Origin: Streptomyces sp. Ru71
GTDB taxonomy: Bacteria > Actinomycetota > Actinomycetes > Streptomycetales > Streptomycetaceae
Length of the DNA: 64,000 bases
Assembly: GCF_002920535.1 (NCBI RefSeq)
Contig: NZ_PQSS01000042.1
Coordinates: 1 to 64,000, forward strand
Direction of reading: 5' to 3'
The position numbers and the translations under genes are program-made. Numbering within the stretch: the stretch's first letter is position 1; every line of letters starts with the position of its first letter. The notes beneath the pieces are model-generated. The model saw nothing but the letters and a program-made list of their open reading frames with translations, did not search any database and was not told the DNA's origin. Positions 33,329 through 41,727 of the stretch are shown here, one piece after another.

Positions 33329-35446
33329 ATGTCCATTGCCAGTACTGATCACGTCGTCGTGTCCGAGGAGAACAGCTCCGAGGACGCCCCTGAGATCACC
33401 TTCGCCGGCCTCGGTCTGCCCGAGGGCGTCGTGCGCAAGCTCGCGCAGAACGGCGTGACCACCCCCTTCCCGATCCAGGCCGCGACCATCCCGGACGCCC
33501 TGGCCGGCAAGGACATCCTGGGCCGTGGCCGCACCGGCTCCGGCAAGACCCTGTCGTTCGGTCTGCCGACCCTGGCCCGTCTGGCCGGCGGCCGCACCGA
33601 GAAGAAGCGCCCGCGCGCGATCATCCTCACCCCGACCCGTGAGCTGGCCATGCAGGTGGCGGACGCGCTGCAGCCGTACGGCGACGTCGTGGGCCTGCGG
33701 ATGAAGGTCGTCTGCGGCGGTACGTCGATGGGCAACCAGATCTACGCCCTGGAGAAGGGCGTCGACATCCTGGTCGCCACTCCGGGCCGGCTGCGCGACA
33801 TCATCAACCGCGGCGCCTGCTCGCTGGAGGACGTGGAGATCGCCGTCCTCGACGAGGCCGACCAGATGTCGGACCTGGGCTTCCTGCCCGAGGTGACCGA
33901 GCTGCTGGACCAGGTGCCGGCGGGCGGTCAGCGGATGCTGTTCTCCGCCACGATGGAGAACGAGATCAAGACCCTGGTCGACCGCTACCTGACCGAGCCG
34001 GTCCTGCACGAGGTGGACGCGGCCCAGGGCGCGGTGACGACCATGTCGCACCACATCCTGATCGTGAAGCCGAAGGACAAGGCGCCGGTCACCGCGGCGA
34101 TCGCTTCCCGCAAGGGCCGCACCATCATCTTCGTGCGCACCCAGCTGGGCGCGGACCGTGTGGCCGAGCAGCTGCGCGACTCCGGTGTGAAGGCGGACGC
34201 GCTGCACGGCGGTATGACGCAGGGTGCCCGCACCCGGACGCTGGCCGACTTCAAGGACGGGTATGTCAACGTCCTGGTCGCCACGGACGTCGCCGCTCGC
34301 GGTATCCACGTCGACGGCATCGACCTGGTGCTGAACGTGGACCCGGCCGGCGATCACAAGGACTACCTGCACCGCGCGGGCCGTACCGCGCGTGCGGGCC
34401 GTACGGGCACGGTCGTCTCGCTGTCCCTGCCGCACCAGCGGCGTCAGATCTTCCGCCTGATGGAGGACGCCGGTGTGGATGCCGCGCGTCACATCATCCA
34501 GGGCGGTGCCTCCTTCGACCCGGAGGTCGCCGAGATCACCGGCGCCCGTTCGATGACGGAGGTCCAGGCCGAGTCCGCGGGCAAGGCGGCTTCGCAGGCC
34601 GAGCGTGAGGTGGCTCAGCTCACCCGTGAGCTGGAGCGCGCCCAGCGGCGTGCGGCGGAGCTGCGCGAGGAGGCGGACCGGCTGGTGGCCCGGGTGGCCC
34701 GGGAGCGGGGCGAGGACCCGGAGGCGGCTGTGGAGGCCGCGGCGCAGGCGGTGGCCGAGGTGTCGGTGCCGGAGCAGCCGGGTGCGCAGGACGTGGACCG
34801 GGCCGAGCGTGAGGAGCGTCCGGCGGCTTCGTCGTCGTACGAGCGCCGGGAGCGCCGCGACGACCGTGGTGACCGGGGCGACCGCGGTGGGTTCCGTCGG
34901 GACGACCGCCGGGACGAGCGTCGGTCGTACGACCGTGACGAGCGGCGTTCCTTCGACCGTGAGGACCGTCGTCCCTCCGACCGCCGGGACCGTGAGCGCG
35001 GCTTCGACCGCCGGGACGGCGAGCGCGGTGAGCGCGGCGACCGTGGCGGTTTCCGCCGCGACGACCGCCGGGACGAGCGTCGTCCGTTCGACCGTGACCG
35101 TGGCGGGCGTTCCTTCGAGCGCCGCGACGGCGAGCGGGGCGAGCGGGGCGACCGTGGTGGCTTCCGCCGCGACGACCGTCGCGACGACCGCCGGGACGAG
35201 CGTCGTCCGTTCGACCGCGACCGTGGTGGCCGTTCCTTCGAGCGCCGCGACGACCGTGGCGGGTTCCGCCGGGACGAGCGTGGTGGGCACCGTGCCGGTG
35301 ACCGCCCGTTCAACCGTGACCGCCGCGACGACCGCCCGGGCTTCCGCACCGGCGGCCACGAGCGCCCCTACGGTCGCCGTGACGACCACCGTGGTGGCTC
35401 CTTCGGCCGCCGCGAGGACAAGCCGCGCTGGAAGCGCAACGGCTGA
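33329..35446 (+). CDS. DEAD-box RNA helicase with long Arg/Asp-rich repeat tail
   Basis: This 705-residue ATP-dependent RNA helicase has a standard core (residues about 25-400): Q motif TTPFPIQAATIPDALAG, motif I GRTGSGKT, motif Ia PTREL, motif II VLDEADQMSD, motif III FSATM, and motif V/VI ATDVAARGIHVDGID and HRAGRTARAGR. A coiled-coil-like Glu/Arg segment follows at about 415-500. The last 200 residues are a charged low-complexity tail built on units such as DRGGFRRDDRRDERR and FERRDGERGERGDRGG, probably an RNA-binding, condensate-forming region. The tail is repetitive at DNA level too, so its length may vary between strains. The ATG lies behind a long untranslated leader (about 209 bp after the lipoprotein gene). 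Cold or RNA-structure stress control is likely for this family but not shown. Confidence 0.93.
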   Translation: MSIASTDHVVVSEENSSEDAPEITFAGLGLPEGVVRKLAQNGVTTPFPIQAATIPDALAGKDILGRGRTGSGKTLSFGLPTLARLAGGRTEKKRPRAIILTPTRELAMQVADALQPYGDVVGLRMKVVCGGTSMGNQIYALEKGVDILVATPGRLRDIINRGACSLEDVEIAVLDEADQMSDLGFLPEVTELLDQVPAGGQRMLFSATMENEIKTLVDRYLTEPVLHEVDAAQGAVTTMSHHILIVKPKDKAPVTAAIASRKGRTIIFVRTQLGADRVAEQLRDSGVKADALHGGMTQGARTRTLADFKDGYVNVLVATDVAARGIHVDGIDLVLNVDPAGDHKDYLHRAGRTARAGRTGTVVSLSLPHQRRQIFRLMEDAGVDAARHIIQGGASFDPEVAEITGARSMTEVQAESAGKAASQAEREVAQLTRELERAQRRAAELREEADRLVARVARERGEDPEAAVEAAAQAVAEVSVPEQPGAQDVDRAEREERPAASSSYERRERRDDRGDRGDRGGFRRDDRRDERRSYDRDERRSFDREDRRPSDRRDRERGFDRRDGERGERGDRGGFRRDDRRDERRPFDRDRGGRSFERRDGERGERGDRGGFRRDDRRDDRRDERRPFDRDRGGRSFERRDDRGGFRRDERGGHRAGDRPFNRDRRDDRPGFRTGGHERPYGRRDDHRGGSFGRREDKPRWKRNG

Positions 35447-35467
35447 TCCGGCGCAGAACTGAGCGCG

Positions 35468-35499
35468 AGGCCCGCACGACTTCGGTCGTGCGGGCCTTT
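35468..35499 (+). terminator. Terminator after the DEAD-box helicase
   Basis: A 13-bp perfect stem (aggcccgcacgac / gtcgtgcgggcct) with a ttcg tetraloop is followed by a T/C-rich stretch. It lies 21 bp after the stop. Confidence 0.9.
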
Positions 35500-35569
35500 C
35501 CCTTTCCTTTCCCTCCCCACCTCTCCATGTGACGCATGCCACAGCACTGTCAGGGGAATCGCTGGGGGC

Positions 35570-37105
35570 ATGACAACAAACGGCTCACCGGGCGGGGTGT
35601 CGGACGAGGAACGCCTGGCCCAGCTCGGTTACACGCAGACGCTCGCCCGCCGTATGTCGGGGTTCGCCAACTACGCGGTCTCCTTCACGATCATCTCGGT
35701 GCTGTCGGGCTGCCTGACGCTGTACCTGTTCGGCATGAACACCGGCGGGCCCGCCGTGATCACCTGGGGCTGGGTGGCCGTCGGCCTGATGACGCTGTTC
35801 GTCGGCCTGTCGATGGCCGAGATCTGCTCGGCGTACCCGACCTCGGCGGGCCTGTACTTCTGGGCGCACCGTCTGGCGCCGCCGCGGTCGGCGGCCGCGT
35901 GGGCGTGGTTCACGGGCTGGTTCAACGTCCTCGGGCAGGTCGCGGTGACCGCCGGCATCGACTTCGGCGCCGCGTCCTTCCTGGGCGCCTACCTGAACCT
36001 GCAGTTCGGCTTCGCGGTCACCCCGGGCTGTACGGTCCTGCTCTTCGCGGCGATCCTGCTGCTGCACGGTCTGCTGAACACGTTCGGGGTGCGCATCGTC
36101 GCCGTCCTCAACAGCGTCAGCGTGTGGTGGCACGTGCTCGGCGTGGCGGTGATCGTCGGCGCGCTGGCGTTCGTGCCCGACCACCACCAGTCGGCGTCGT
36201 TCGTCTTCGGACGGTTCGTCAACCACACCGGCTGGGGCAGCGGCGTGTACGTCGTGCTGCTCGGGCTGCTGATGGCCCAGTACACCTTCACCGGCTACGA
36301 CGCCTCCGCGCACATGACGGAGGAGACGCGCGACGCGTCGACGGCGGGACCGCGGGGCATCGTCCGGTCGATCTGGACGTCGTGGCTGGCGGGCTTCGTC
36401 CTGCTGCTGGGTTTCACCTTCGCGATCCAGTCGTACGACGGTGCGCGCACGTCCGCGACCGGCGCCCCGCCCGCGCAGATCCTGCTCGACGCGCTCGGTG
36501 CGACGGCGGGCAAGCTGCTGTTGCTCGTGGTGATCGGCGCGCAGCTGTTCTGCGGGATGGCGTCGGTGACCGCCAACAGCCGCATGATCTACGCGTTCTC
36601 GCGCGACGGCGCCCTGCCGTACTCGCGCGTCTGGCACACCGTCAGCCCGCGCACCCGTACGCCGGTCGCCGCGGTGTGGCTGGCGACGGGCGGGGCGCTG
36701 GCGCTGGGCCTGCCGTATCTGATCAATGTCACGGCGTACGCGGCGGTGACGTCGATCGCGGTGATCGGTCTGTACATCGCCTATGTGATCCCGACGCTGC
36801 TGCGGCTGGGGCGGGGCGACGACTTCGAGCGGGGGCCGTGGCATCTGGGCCGCTGGTCGCGGGCGGTCGGGGTGGTCTCGGTGACCTGGGTCGGTGTGAT
36901 CACGGTGCTGTTCATGCTGCCGCAGGTGTCGCCGGTCACCTGGGAGACCTTCAACTACGCCCCGGTCGCCGTCCTCGTCGTCCTCGGCTTCGCGGCGGCC
37001 TGGTGGCTGGCCTCGGCCCGCCACTGGTTCCTCGACCCCCATCACGCCCGCACCCGGGCGCGTGAGGCGGCGCGTGCGGGGGCCGTCGAAATGGTCGATC
37101 CCTGA
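35570..37105 (+). CDS. APC-family amino acid permease
   Basis: This 511-residue secondary transporter has about 12 hydrophobic segments. It begins with the APC-type cytosolic lead RMSGFANYAVSFTIISVLSG, followed by GMNTGGPAVITWGWV and SMAEICSAYPTSAGLYFWAHRL, the consensus amphipathic segment of the amino acid/GABA permease group. GYDASAHMTEETRDAS near residue 245 is the conserved TM6-7 loop of eukaryote-like (BAT1/UGA4) permeases. The ATG at 35570 follows a ctggggg site. The substrate is probably a neutral amino acid or GABA, by family only. It is a single gene flanked by the helicase terminator and tRNA-Lys. Confidence 0.88.
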   Translation: MTTNGSPGGVSDEERLAQLGYTQTLARRMSGFANYAVSFTIISVLSGCLTLYLFGMNTGGPAVITWGWVAVGLMTLFVGLSMAEICSAYPTSAGLYFWAHRLAPPRSAAAWAWFTGWFNVLGQVAVTAGIDFGAASFLGAYLNLQFGFAVTPGCTVLLFAAILLLHGLLNTFGVRIVAVLNSVSVWWHVLGVAVIVGALAFVPDHHQSASFVFGRFVNHTGWGSGVYVVLLGLLMAQYTFTGYDASAHMTEETRDASTAGPRGIVRSIWTSWLAGFVLLLGFTFAIQSYDGARTSATGAPPAQILLDALGATAGKLLLLVVIGAQLFCGMASVTANSRMIYAFSRDGALPYSRVWHTVSPRTRTPVAAVWLATGGALALGLPYLINVTAYAAVTSIAVIGLYIAYVIPTLLRLGRGDDFERGPWHLGRWSRAVGVVSVTWVGVITVLFMLPQVSPVTWETFNYAPVAVLVVLGFAAAWWLASARHWFLDPHHARTRAREAARAGAVEMVDP

Positions 37106-37204
37106 CACTTGCGGCAGGGTCCGGCACTCCGACGCGGCCGGGTCACCGATACCCGATCGGCGACGCGGCCTCGTCCGGCTATGCTCGGGGAGGCAACATC
37201 GCCT

Positions 37205-37277
37205 GGGCCCTTAGCTCAATTGGCAGAGCAGTGGACTTTTAATCCATTGGTTGTGGGTTCGAGTCCCACAGGGCCTA
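37205..37277 (+). tRNA. tRNA-Lys(TTT)
   Basis: The 73-nt cloverleaf has acceptor GGGCCCT/AGGGCCT, with G1 opposite T72 as a wobble. The anticodon stem GTGGA/TCCAT has loop CTTTTAA (anticodon TTT). The T-loop is TTCGAGT and the discriminator A. A hairpin terminator follows. Confidence 0.96.
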
Positions 37278-37283
37278 CGCACC

Positions 37284-37320
37284 AGAGCCCCGGCCGGGAT
37301 CGCTTCCCGGGCGGGGCTCT
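37284..37320 (+). terminator. Terminator after tRNA-Lys
   Basis: An interrupted stem (agagccccg, with an inner gccggga, opposite tcccgggc and cggggctct) lies directly after tRNA-Lys and before the converging RibD-like gene. Confidence 0.75.
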
Positions 37321-37338
37321 CGCCTTGACCGGGTGCCG

Positions 37339-38469
37339 TCAGCCGAGCAGATGCCGGTTGGGTTCCTTCGCGGCCGTTTCGTACTCCGGCAGGACCACGA
37401 CGTCGGCGCCGCCGGCCGCCAGCACCCCGCTTCCGTCGGCCTGCGTGACGAACGTGTCCGGTTCCCGCCAGGCCGTCACCACCCGGCGTACGCCCGCCCG
37501 CAGGATCAGCCGGGCGCAGGGGTGGGGGCGGGAGGCGCGGCGGGCGCAGGGCTCCAGGCTGCTGTAGACGGTGGCGGTGGGCAGGCGGGGGTCGTCGGCG
37601 GGGATCTTGGCGAGGGCCGCTTCCTCGGCGTGGACCGTCGGGTCGCCGGCCTCGCGGGAGTGGCCGCGGGCCAGTTCCGTGCCGTCGGCGGCGACGACCA
37701 CCGCGCCGACGCTGAAGGCGGTGTCGGAGGGCGGGCACCGGGTGGCCAGTTCGCAGGCGAGGTCCAGCCAGTGGCGGTCGGCCGGGGCGGTGTGCGGGCC
37801 GGCGCCGGGGGCGGTGGGCACGTAGCGCATCAGGACGACGTCGCCCAGCTGCCGTGTCTCCAGCAGGCGCAGCCGGCCTCGCTGGTAGGGGCCGGGGCCG
37901 AAGAGGCGGGGGGCCTTCGGGTCGCCGACGAGGAGGGGGGACAGGACCAGCTGGAGTTCGTCGGCCAGTTGCCGCTGGAGCAGCTGGGTGTGGATCGTGC
38001 CGCCGCCTTCGACCATCAGGCTCCGTACGCCCCGGCTGTCGTGCAGGTGGTCGAGGAGGGCGGGCCAGTCGAGCCGGTGGCCGAGGGGGACGATGTCCGC
38101 GGTGAGGCCGGCCCGGCTTGCCCGCTCGGCGCCCTGGAGGGTCGTGTAGAGGATCTTCTCGCCGCCCGTGTGCCAGAAGTTCGCCGCCGGGTCGAGGTCA
38201 CCGGAGGCGGAGACCATGACCTTCAGGGGGTATTCCGGCTTCCCGGCCGCCACCCGTGCCGCCCGCCGGCGCGGTGAGTTCACCAGCAGCCGCGGGTTGT
38301 CGGCGCGCAGGGTGCCGGCGCCGATGAGGATCGCGTCGGCGGACGCCCGTACTTCATCGACCCGGTCGAAGTCGGTGGGGCTGGACAGCAGCAGGCGCTC
38401 GGGGCCGGTGTCGTCCAGGTAGCCGTCGAGGGAGACGGCCGCGGACAGCAGGACGTACGGGTGGGGCAT
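37339..38469 (-). CDS. RibD-like bifunctional reductase-deaminase with reversed domain order
   Basis: RibD carries out the deamination and reduction steps of riboflavin synthesis after GTP cyclohydrolase II. In the usual protein the deaminase comes first. Here the order is reversed. Residues about 1-220 are the DHFR-like reductase (PYVLLSAAVSLDGYLDD, ILIGAGTLRADNPRLLV, and RSLMVEGGGTIHTQLL near 175). Residues about 230-376 are the zinc deaminase with HAEEAAL (H280, E282) and the Cys pair in LEPCARRASRPHPCARL (C308, C318). All zinc ligands and the catalytic Glu are present. The ATG at 38469 starts exactly at the reductase strand. The gene is divergent from the MarR gene and sits beside a GTP cyclohydrolase II gene. 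It could serve riboflavin, a deazaflavin-like compound or a specialised pathway. Confidence 0.87.
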   Translation of the reverse strand: MPHPYVLLSAAVSLDGYLDDTGPERLLLSSPTDFDRVDEVRASADAILIGAGTLRADNPRLLVNSPRRRAARVAAGKPEYPLKVMVSASGDLDPAANFWHTGGEKILYTTLQGAERASRAGLTADIVPLGHRLDWPALLDHLHDSRGVRSLMVEGGGTIHTQLLQRQLADELQLVLSPLLVGDPKAPRLFGPGPYQRGRLRLLETRQLGDVVLMRYVPTAPGAGPHTAPADRHWLDLACELATRCPPSDTAFSVGAVVVAADGTELARGHSREAGDPTVHAEEAALAKIPADDPRLPTATVYSSLEPCARRASRPHPCARLILRAGVRRVVTAWREPDTFVTQADGSGVLAAGGADVVVLPEYETAAKEPNRHLLG

Positions 38470-38560
38470 CGACGCGCTCCCCGGCGGGTGAGTGGGCGGG
38501 CTGGCTGGGCCCATTGTGCGGGCACGGCTCGTGCGGGCGCGGGTCCGCGGCCCAGCTTGG

Positions 38561-38572
38561 TTCAAGTTTGAA
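38561..38572. promoter_or_regulatory. Candidate MarR operator in the ribD-like/marR spacer
   Basis: The near-palindrome ttcaagtttgaa lies in the 122-bp spacer between the divergent ribD-like and marR genes, 20 bp before the marR start. It shares the ttcaa/ttgaa half-site pattern with the two palindromes in front of the GTP cyclohydrolase gene. Confidence 0.55.
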
Positions 38573-38591
38573 ACAAACCTACACTGGAGGC

Positions 38592-39095
38592 ATGACGACC
38601 CGCTGGCTCACCCCCGAGGAGCAGCGTGCGTGGCGTGCCTATCTCGCCGCCACGCATCTCCTGGAGGACGCGCTGGACCGGCAGCTCCAGCAGGACGCCG
38701 GCATGCCGCATCTGTACTACTCCGTCCTGGCCACCCTGTCCGAGGCGCCGCGGCGGCGGCTGCGGATGACCGATCTCGCCGAGGCGCTGAAGATCACCCG
38801 CAGCCGGCTGACGTATGCGGTGACCCGGCTGGAGAAGGACGGGCTCGTGGTCCGCGAGAGCTGTCCCTCGGACAGGCGCGGCAGCATCGCCGTGCTGACG
38901 GACGACGGACTGGCCCACGTGGAGCGCGCGGCTCCCGGCCATGTCGAGACCGTACGGACCGCGCTGTTCGACCACCTCGGCCCCGAGCAGGTGGGGCAGC
39001 TGGAGGAGATCAGCGCCGCCATCGCGCGGGCGCTGCAGGGGGCGGCCGCCGAGGACGTTCCCTGGCGCAGGCGCTCCACGCCGCCCTGTTCGTGA
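38592..39095 (+). CDS. MarR family transcriptional regulator
   Basis: This 167-residue winged-helix regulator has the MarR plan: an N-terminal dimer helix (EEQRAWRAYLAATHLLEDALDRQL), YYSVLATLSEAPRRRLRMTDLAEAL, the recognition helix ITRSRLTYAVTRLEKDGLV (residues about 75-95), and the wing ESCPSDRRGSIAVLTDDG. The ATG at 38592 follows a ggagg site. The gene lies between the ribD-like gene (divergent) and the GTP cyclohydrolase II gene (144 bp downstream, same strand). Related ttcaa-type palindromes occur in both spacers. This suggests that it controls itself and both enzymes, possibly in response to a pathway product or oxidative signal. Confidence 0.92.
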   Translation: MTTRWLTPEEQRAWRAYLAATHLLEDALDRQLQQDAGMPHLYYSVLATLSEAPRRRLRMTDLAEALKITRSRLTYAVTRLEKDGLVVRESCPSDRRGSIAVLTDDGLAHVERAAPGHVETVRTALFDHLGPEQVGQLEEISAAIARALQGAAAEDVPWRRRSTPPCS

Positions 39096-39152
39096 GGCGC
39101 GTCACATCGCTTCCGGGCCTGCTCATCTCCGGCGGGGGTCCGTGTGCCGCAT

Positions 39153-39208
39153 TGCTTCAAATTTCAAGCAGGAGTAGGGTCCGGGGTTACTGCTTCAAAT
39201 CTGAAGCA
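39153..39208. promoter_or_regulatory. Two palindromic candidate MarR operators before ribA
   Basis: Two 18-bp sites, tgcttcaaatttcaagca (39153-39170) and tgcttcaaatctgaagca (39191-39208), are centred 38 bp apart in the spacer before the GTP cyclohydrolase gene. The second has perfect 7-bp arms, and the first has one mismatch. They match the operator-like sequence at 38561-38572. Confidence 0.7.
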
Positions 39209-39239
39209 GACGTGAGGAACGGAACCCGGAGAAAACCGC

Positions 39240-39884
39240 ATGGCCGACACCCCCGTTGTCCCCGCCGCCACGCCGCGCGCCCGCGTCCGGGTTCCGCTGC
39301 ACTTCGCCGACGGCTACCGCGCCGACGCCGAACTGGTCACCTTCCACGGCCTCGCCGACGGCCAGGAGCACGTGGCCGTCGTCCTCGGCGACCCGGGCGA
39401 GGTGCCGCTCGTCCGCCTCCACTCCGAGTGCCTGACCGGCGACGTCTTCGGCTCCGCCCGCTGCGACTGCGGCCCCCAGCTGCGCGAAGCCGTCGAACGC
39501 ATCGCCGACCGGGGCGGCGTCCTGCTGTATCTGCGCCAGGAGGGGCGCGGCATCGGGCTGTACAACAAGCTCGACGCCTACGCCCTCCAGGACCGGGGCC
39601 TGGACACCTACGCGGCCAACGCCGCCCTCGGCCTGCCCGAGGACGCCCGCGACTACACGGCCGCCGCGCAGATGCTCACCGCCCTCGGGATCGGCGCGCT
39701 GGATCTGCTGTCCAACAACCCCGACAAGGCCGGCCAGCTGCGCGCCCTCGGGATCGACGTCCGCGACCGGGTCCCGACCGGCGTCTTCCCCACCCCGCAC
39801 AACGTCCGCTACCTGCGCGCCAAGGTCCTGCAGACCCAGCACACGCTGCCGCTCGCCGACCTCGCGGAACGCGGCGTGGGCTGA
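39240..39884 (+). CDS. ribA: GTP cyclohydrolase II (stand-alone)
   Basis: GTP cyclohydrolase II opens the imidazole ring of GTP, releasing formate and pyrophosphate, to give the pyrimidine precursor of riboflavin. The 214-residue product is a single-domain RibA without the DHBP synthase half. Zinc ligands are the three Cys in LHSECLTGDVFGSARCDCG (residues about 61-79). The catalytic region LRQEGRGIGLYNKLDAYALQ follows and keeps the Tyr of the DAY segment, equivalent to E. coli Tyr105 by my alignment. The C-terminal GTP-binding part has LLSNNPDKAGQL. Streptomyces usually carries a bifunctional ribAB elsewhere, so this is likely a second, regulated copy serving the linked RibD-like enzyme. Confidence 0.93.
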   Translation: MADTPVVPAATPRARVRVPLHFADGYRADAELVTFHGLADGQEHVAVVLGDPGEVPLVRLHSECLTGDVFGSARCDCGPQLREAVERIADRGGVLLYLRQEGRGIGLYNKLDAYALQDRGLDTYAANAALGLPEDARDYTAAAQMLTALGIGALDLLSNNPDKAGQLRALGIDVRDRVPTGVFPTPHNVRYLRAKVLQTQHTLPLADLAERGVG

Positions 39885-39966
39885 GCGCGCGAGGGGGTGC
39901 GACGGCCCCGTGCGGAAACGTGGTCGTGGGCCGCCCCGCGGATGCCGTACACTGGAGTCACAACGA

Positions 39967-40040
39967 CGCGGGGTGGAGCAGCTCGGTAGCTCGCTGGGCT
40001 CATAACCCAGAGGTCGCAGGTTCAAATCCTGTCCCCGCTA
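39967..40040 (+). tRNA. Initiator tRNA-fMet(CAT)
   Basis: This 74-nt cloverleaf has the initiator features: an unpaired first base (C1 opposite T72) before GCGGGG/CCCCGC, and three G-C pairs in the lower anticodon stem (CTGGG/CCCAG), with loop CTCATAA (anticodon CAT). The T-loop is TTCAAAT and the discriminator A. Confidence 0.95.
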
Positions 40041-40047
40041 CTGAAGG

Positions 40048-40083
40048 CCGAGGGCCGGGAACCATGAGGTTCCCGGCCCTCGG
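40048..40083 (+). terminator. Terminator after tRNA-fMet
   Basis: A 16-bp perfect stem (ccgagggccgggaacc / ggttcccggccctcgg) with an atga loop is followed by tttgttgt. Confidence 0.93.
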
Positions 40084-40206
40084 TTTGTTGTCCTCCGTTG
40101 CCGGCCCGGGTTCATCCGGTCGGCCCTCACCGCTCGCCGCCCACCCCCGCACCGGAAAACCTGGACGGGCGGGACGACGGCACACAGGGACGGTGGGAGA
40201 CGAGCG

Positions 40207-41508
40207 GTGCGGCCTTCAGACGGGACGGACGACGGACCGTACCCCGGACCCGGCGTCTCCGTCCCCGGCCATGCCGCGGGGGCGTGCTCGGGCGCCGGCG
40301 AGCGCGTCGCCGATGCCCCCGTGCCGCGCCCCGGCCCGGTGCCGGAGCCGGTGCCGCGCTCCCTGCCCAGTCCCGGTCTGGGACTCGGCTTCGGGGGCGA
40401 GACCGTGCCGCGGCCCGAGGAGGGGCGGCGGATCTCCCTCGCGCGGGCCTTCGTACGGATCCTGCCGGTGCTGCTGATCACCGCCGGTGCCCTGTACGAC
40501 TACGGCACCCCGTCCGACTTCACCGCGGCGCCCTTCTTCACCGCCGCGCCCCTGGTCGCCGCCCCGCTCTACAGCCGCCGCGGCACCGTGCTCACCGGGC
40601 TCGCGACCGTCGCCGTCGTCCTCGCGCTGCACGTCGCCCTAGGCATCGTCGGGGACACCGACGCCGTGACCGAGCTGGCCACCGTCGCCACGGTCGCCGT
40701 CCTCGCCGTCCTCATCAACGCCCTCGTGCGCCGTCACAGCGAGCAGCTCGCCTCCGCGCGGGAGATCGCCGAGGCCGCCCAGCGCGCCGTCCTGCCCGAA
40801 CCCGCCGAGCGGATCGGCGCCTTCCGGATCGCCGCCTGCTACGAGGCCGCCCGCGCCGACGCCTTCATCGGCGGCGACCTGTACGCCGTCCAGGACAGCC
40901 CGTACGGCGTGCGGCTGATCGTCGGCGACGTGCGCGGCAAGGGCATGGGCGCGGTGGCCGCCGTCGCCGTGGTGATCGGGGCGTTCCGGGAGGCCGCCGA
41001 GCAGGAGGCCGACCTGGAGGCCCTCGCCCAGCGGCTGGAGCGCGCGCTGGCCCGGGAGGGCGCCCGGCGCGACGGGCTCGACGCGTTCGAGGGGTTCACC
41101 ACCGCCGTCCTCGCCGAACTCCCGCACGGCGACGGCGTCGCCCGCGTCCTCAACCGCGGTCACCCGCCGCCCGTCCTGCTGCACGCCGACGGCACCCTGC
41201 GCATGCTGCTGCCCGCCGAGCACGCGCTGCCGCTCGGCATGGGCGAGCTGGGCCCGTGGCCCGGCCGCGCCGACGAGGCCGCCTTCCCCGCCGGGGCCAC
41301 GCTGCTGCTGTACACCGACGGCCTGTCCGAGAGCCGCGACCGCCACGGGCGTTTCTACGACGTCGAGGCGCGGCTGGCCGGCCGGGTTGTCGACACCCCC
41401 GCCGCCCTGCTCGCCGAGGTCGCCGAGGACGTCCGCAGGCACTCCGGGGGCGGCATGGCGGACGACATGGCGCTGCTCGCCGTACGCCGTGAAGGTCACC
41501 GTGTGTGA
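40207..41508 (+). CDS. Membrane PP2C (SpoIIE-type) serine/threonine phosphatase
   Basis: This 433-residue protein has a Pro-rich cytosolic N-terminus (about 75 residues). Three or four membrane segments lie at residues about 85-175 (for example ILPVLLITAGALY and VLTGLATVAVVLALHV). A C-terminal SpoIIE-type phosphatase follows. Metal-binding motifs are GGDLYAVQDS, VGDVRGKGMGAVA, TTAVLAELPHG, LNRGHPPPVLL, YTDGLSESRD and GGMADDMALLAV. Such proteins usually dephosphorylate anti-sigma-factor antagonists, but no antagonist or anti-sigma gene lies nearby, so the partner is elsewhere. The GTG at 40207 has a gggag site 7 bp upstream. Confidence 0.88.
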   Translation: MRPSDGTDDGPYPGPGVSVPGHAAGACSGAGERVADAPVPRPGPVPEPVPRSLPSPGLGLGFGGETVPRPEEGRRISLARAFVRILPVLLITAGALYDYGTPSDFTAAPFFTAAPLVAAPLYSRRGTVLTGLATVAVVLALHVALGIVGDTDAVTELATVATVAVLAVLINALVRRHSEQLASAREIAEAAQRAVLPEPAERIGAFRIAACYEAARADAFIGGDLYAVQDSPYGVRLIVGDVRGKGMGAVAAVAVVIGAFREAAEQEADLEALAQRLERALAREGARRDGLDAFEGFTTAVLAELPHGDGVARVLNRGHPPPVLLHADGTLRMLLPAEHALPLGMGELGPWPGRADEAAFPAGATLLLYTDGLSESRDRHGRFYDVEARLAGRVVDTPAALLAEVAEDVRRHSGGGMADDMALLAVRREGHRV

Positions 41509-41548
41509 GGGGACGACCGCCCTGTGCATAACAATTGACACACCATCA

Positions 41549-41565
41549 CCAAAACCGGGTTTTGG
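41549..41565. repeat. Perfect palindrome ccaaaaccgggttttgg
   Basis: This 17-bp perfect palindrome lies 41 bp after the phosphatase stop in the 392-bp spacer. It could be a small terminator hairpin or a protein-binding site upstream of the riboswitch-controlled gene. The bases 41566-41727 should hold the promoter of the M23 gene. I see nothing else there. Confidence 0.55.
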
Positions 41566-41727
41566 ACGTGACGGCTGAGGGGCGGTCAACTCGCCCGCTT
41601 TGCACCGGTCGTGCCATGTAAGTCCGGGCCGGAAATGTTAATGATCAAGTGGAACGGCTTGGAATCCGGCCGCCAAGTCTATTAACGTTCGATAACGCAG
41701 CGCGGTCGTCCCAGCCGTCACAAGAGG

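Noticed and set aside
34605..35462. Open frames in other phases over the helicase tail
   Set aside because: They arise from the repetitive codons of the Arg/Asp tail. The helicase frame has the conserved core and a continuous tail.
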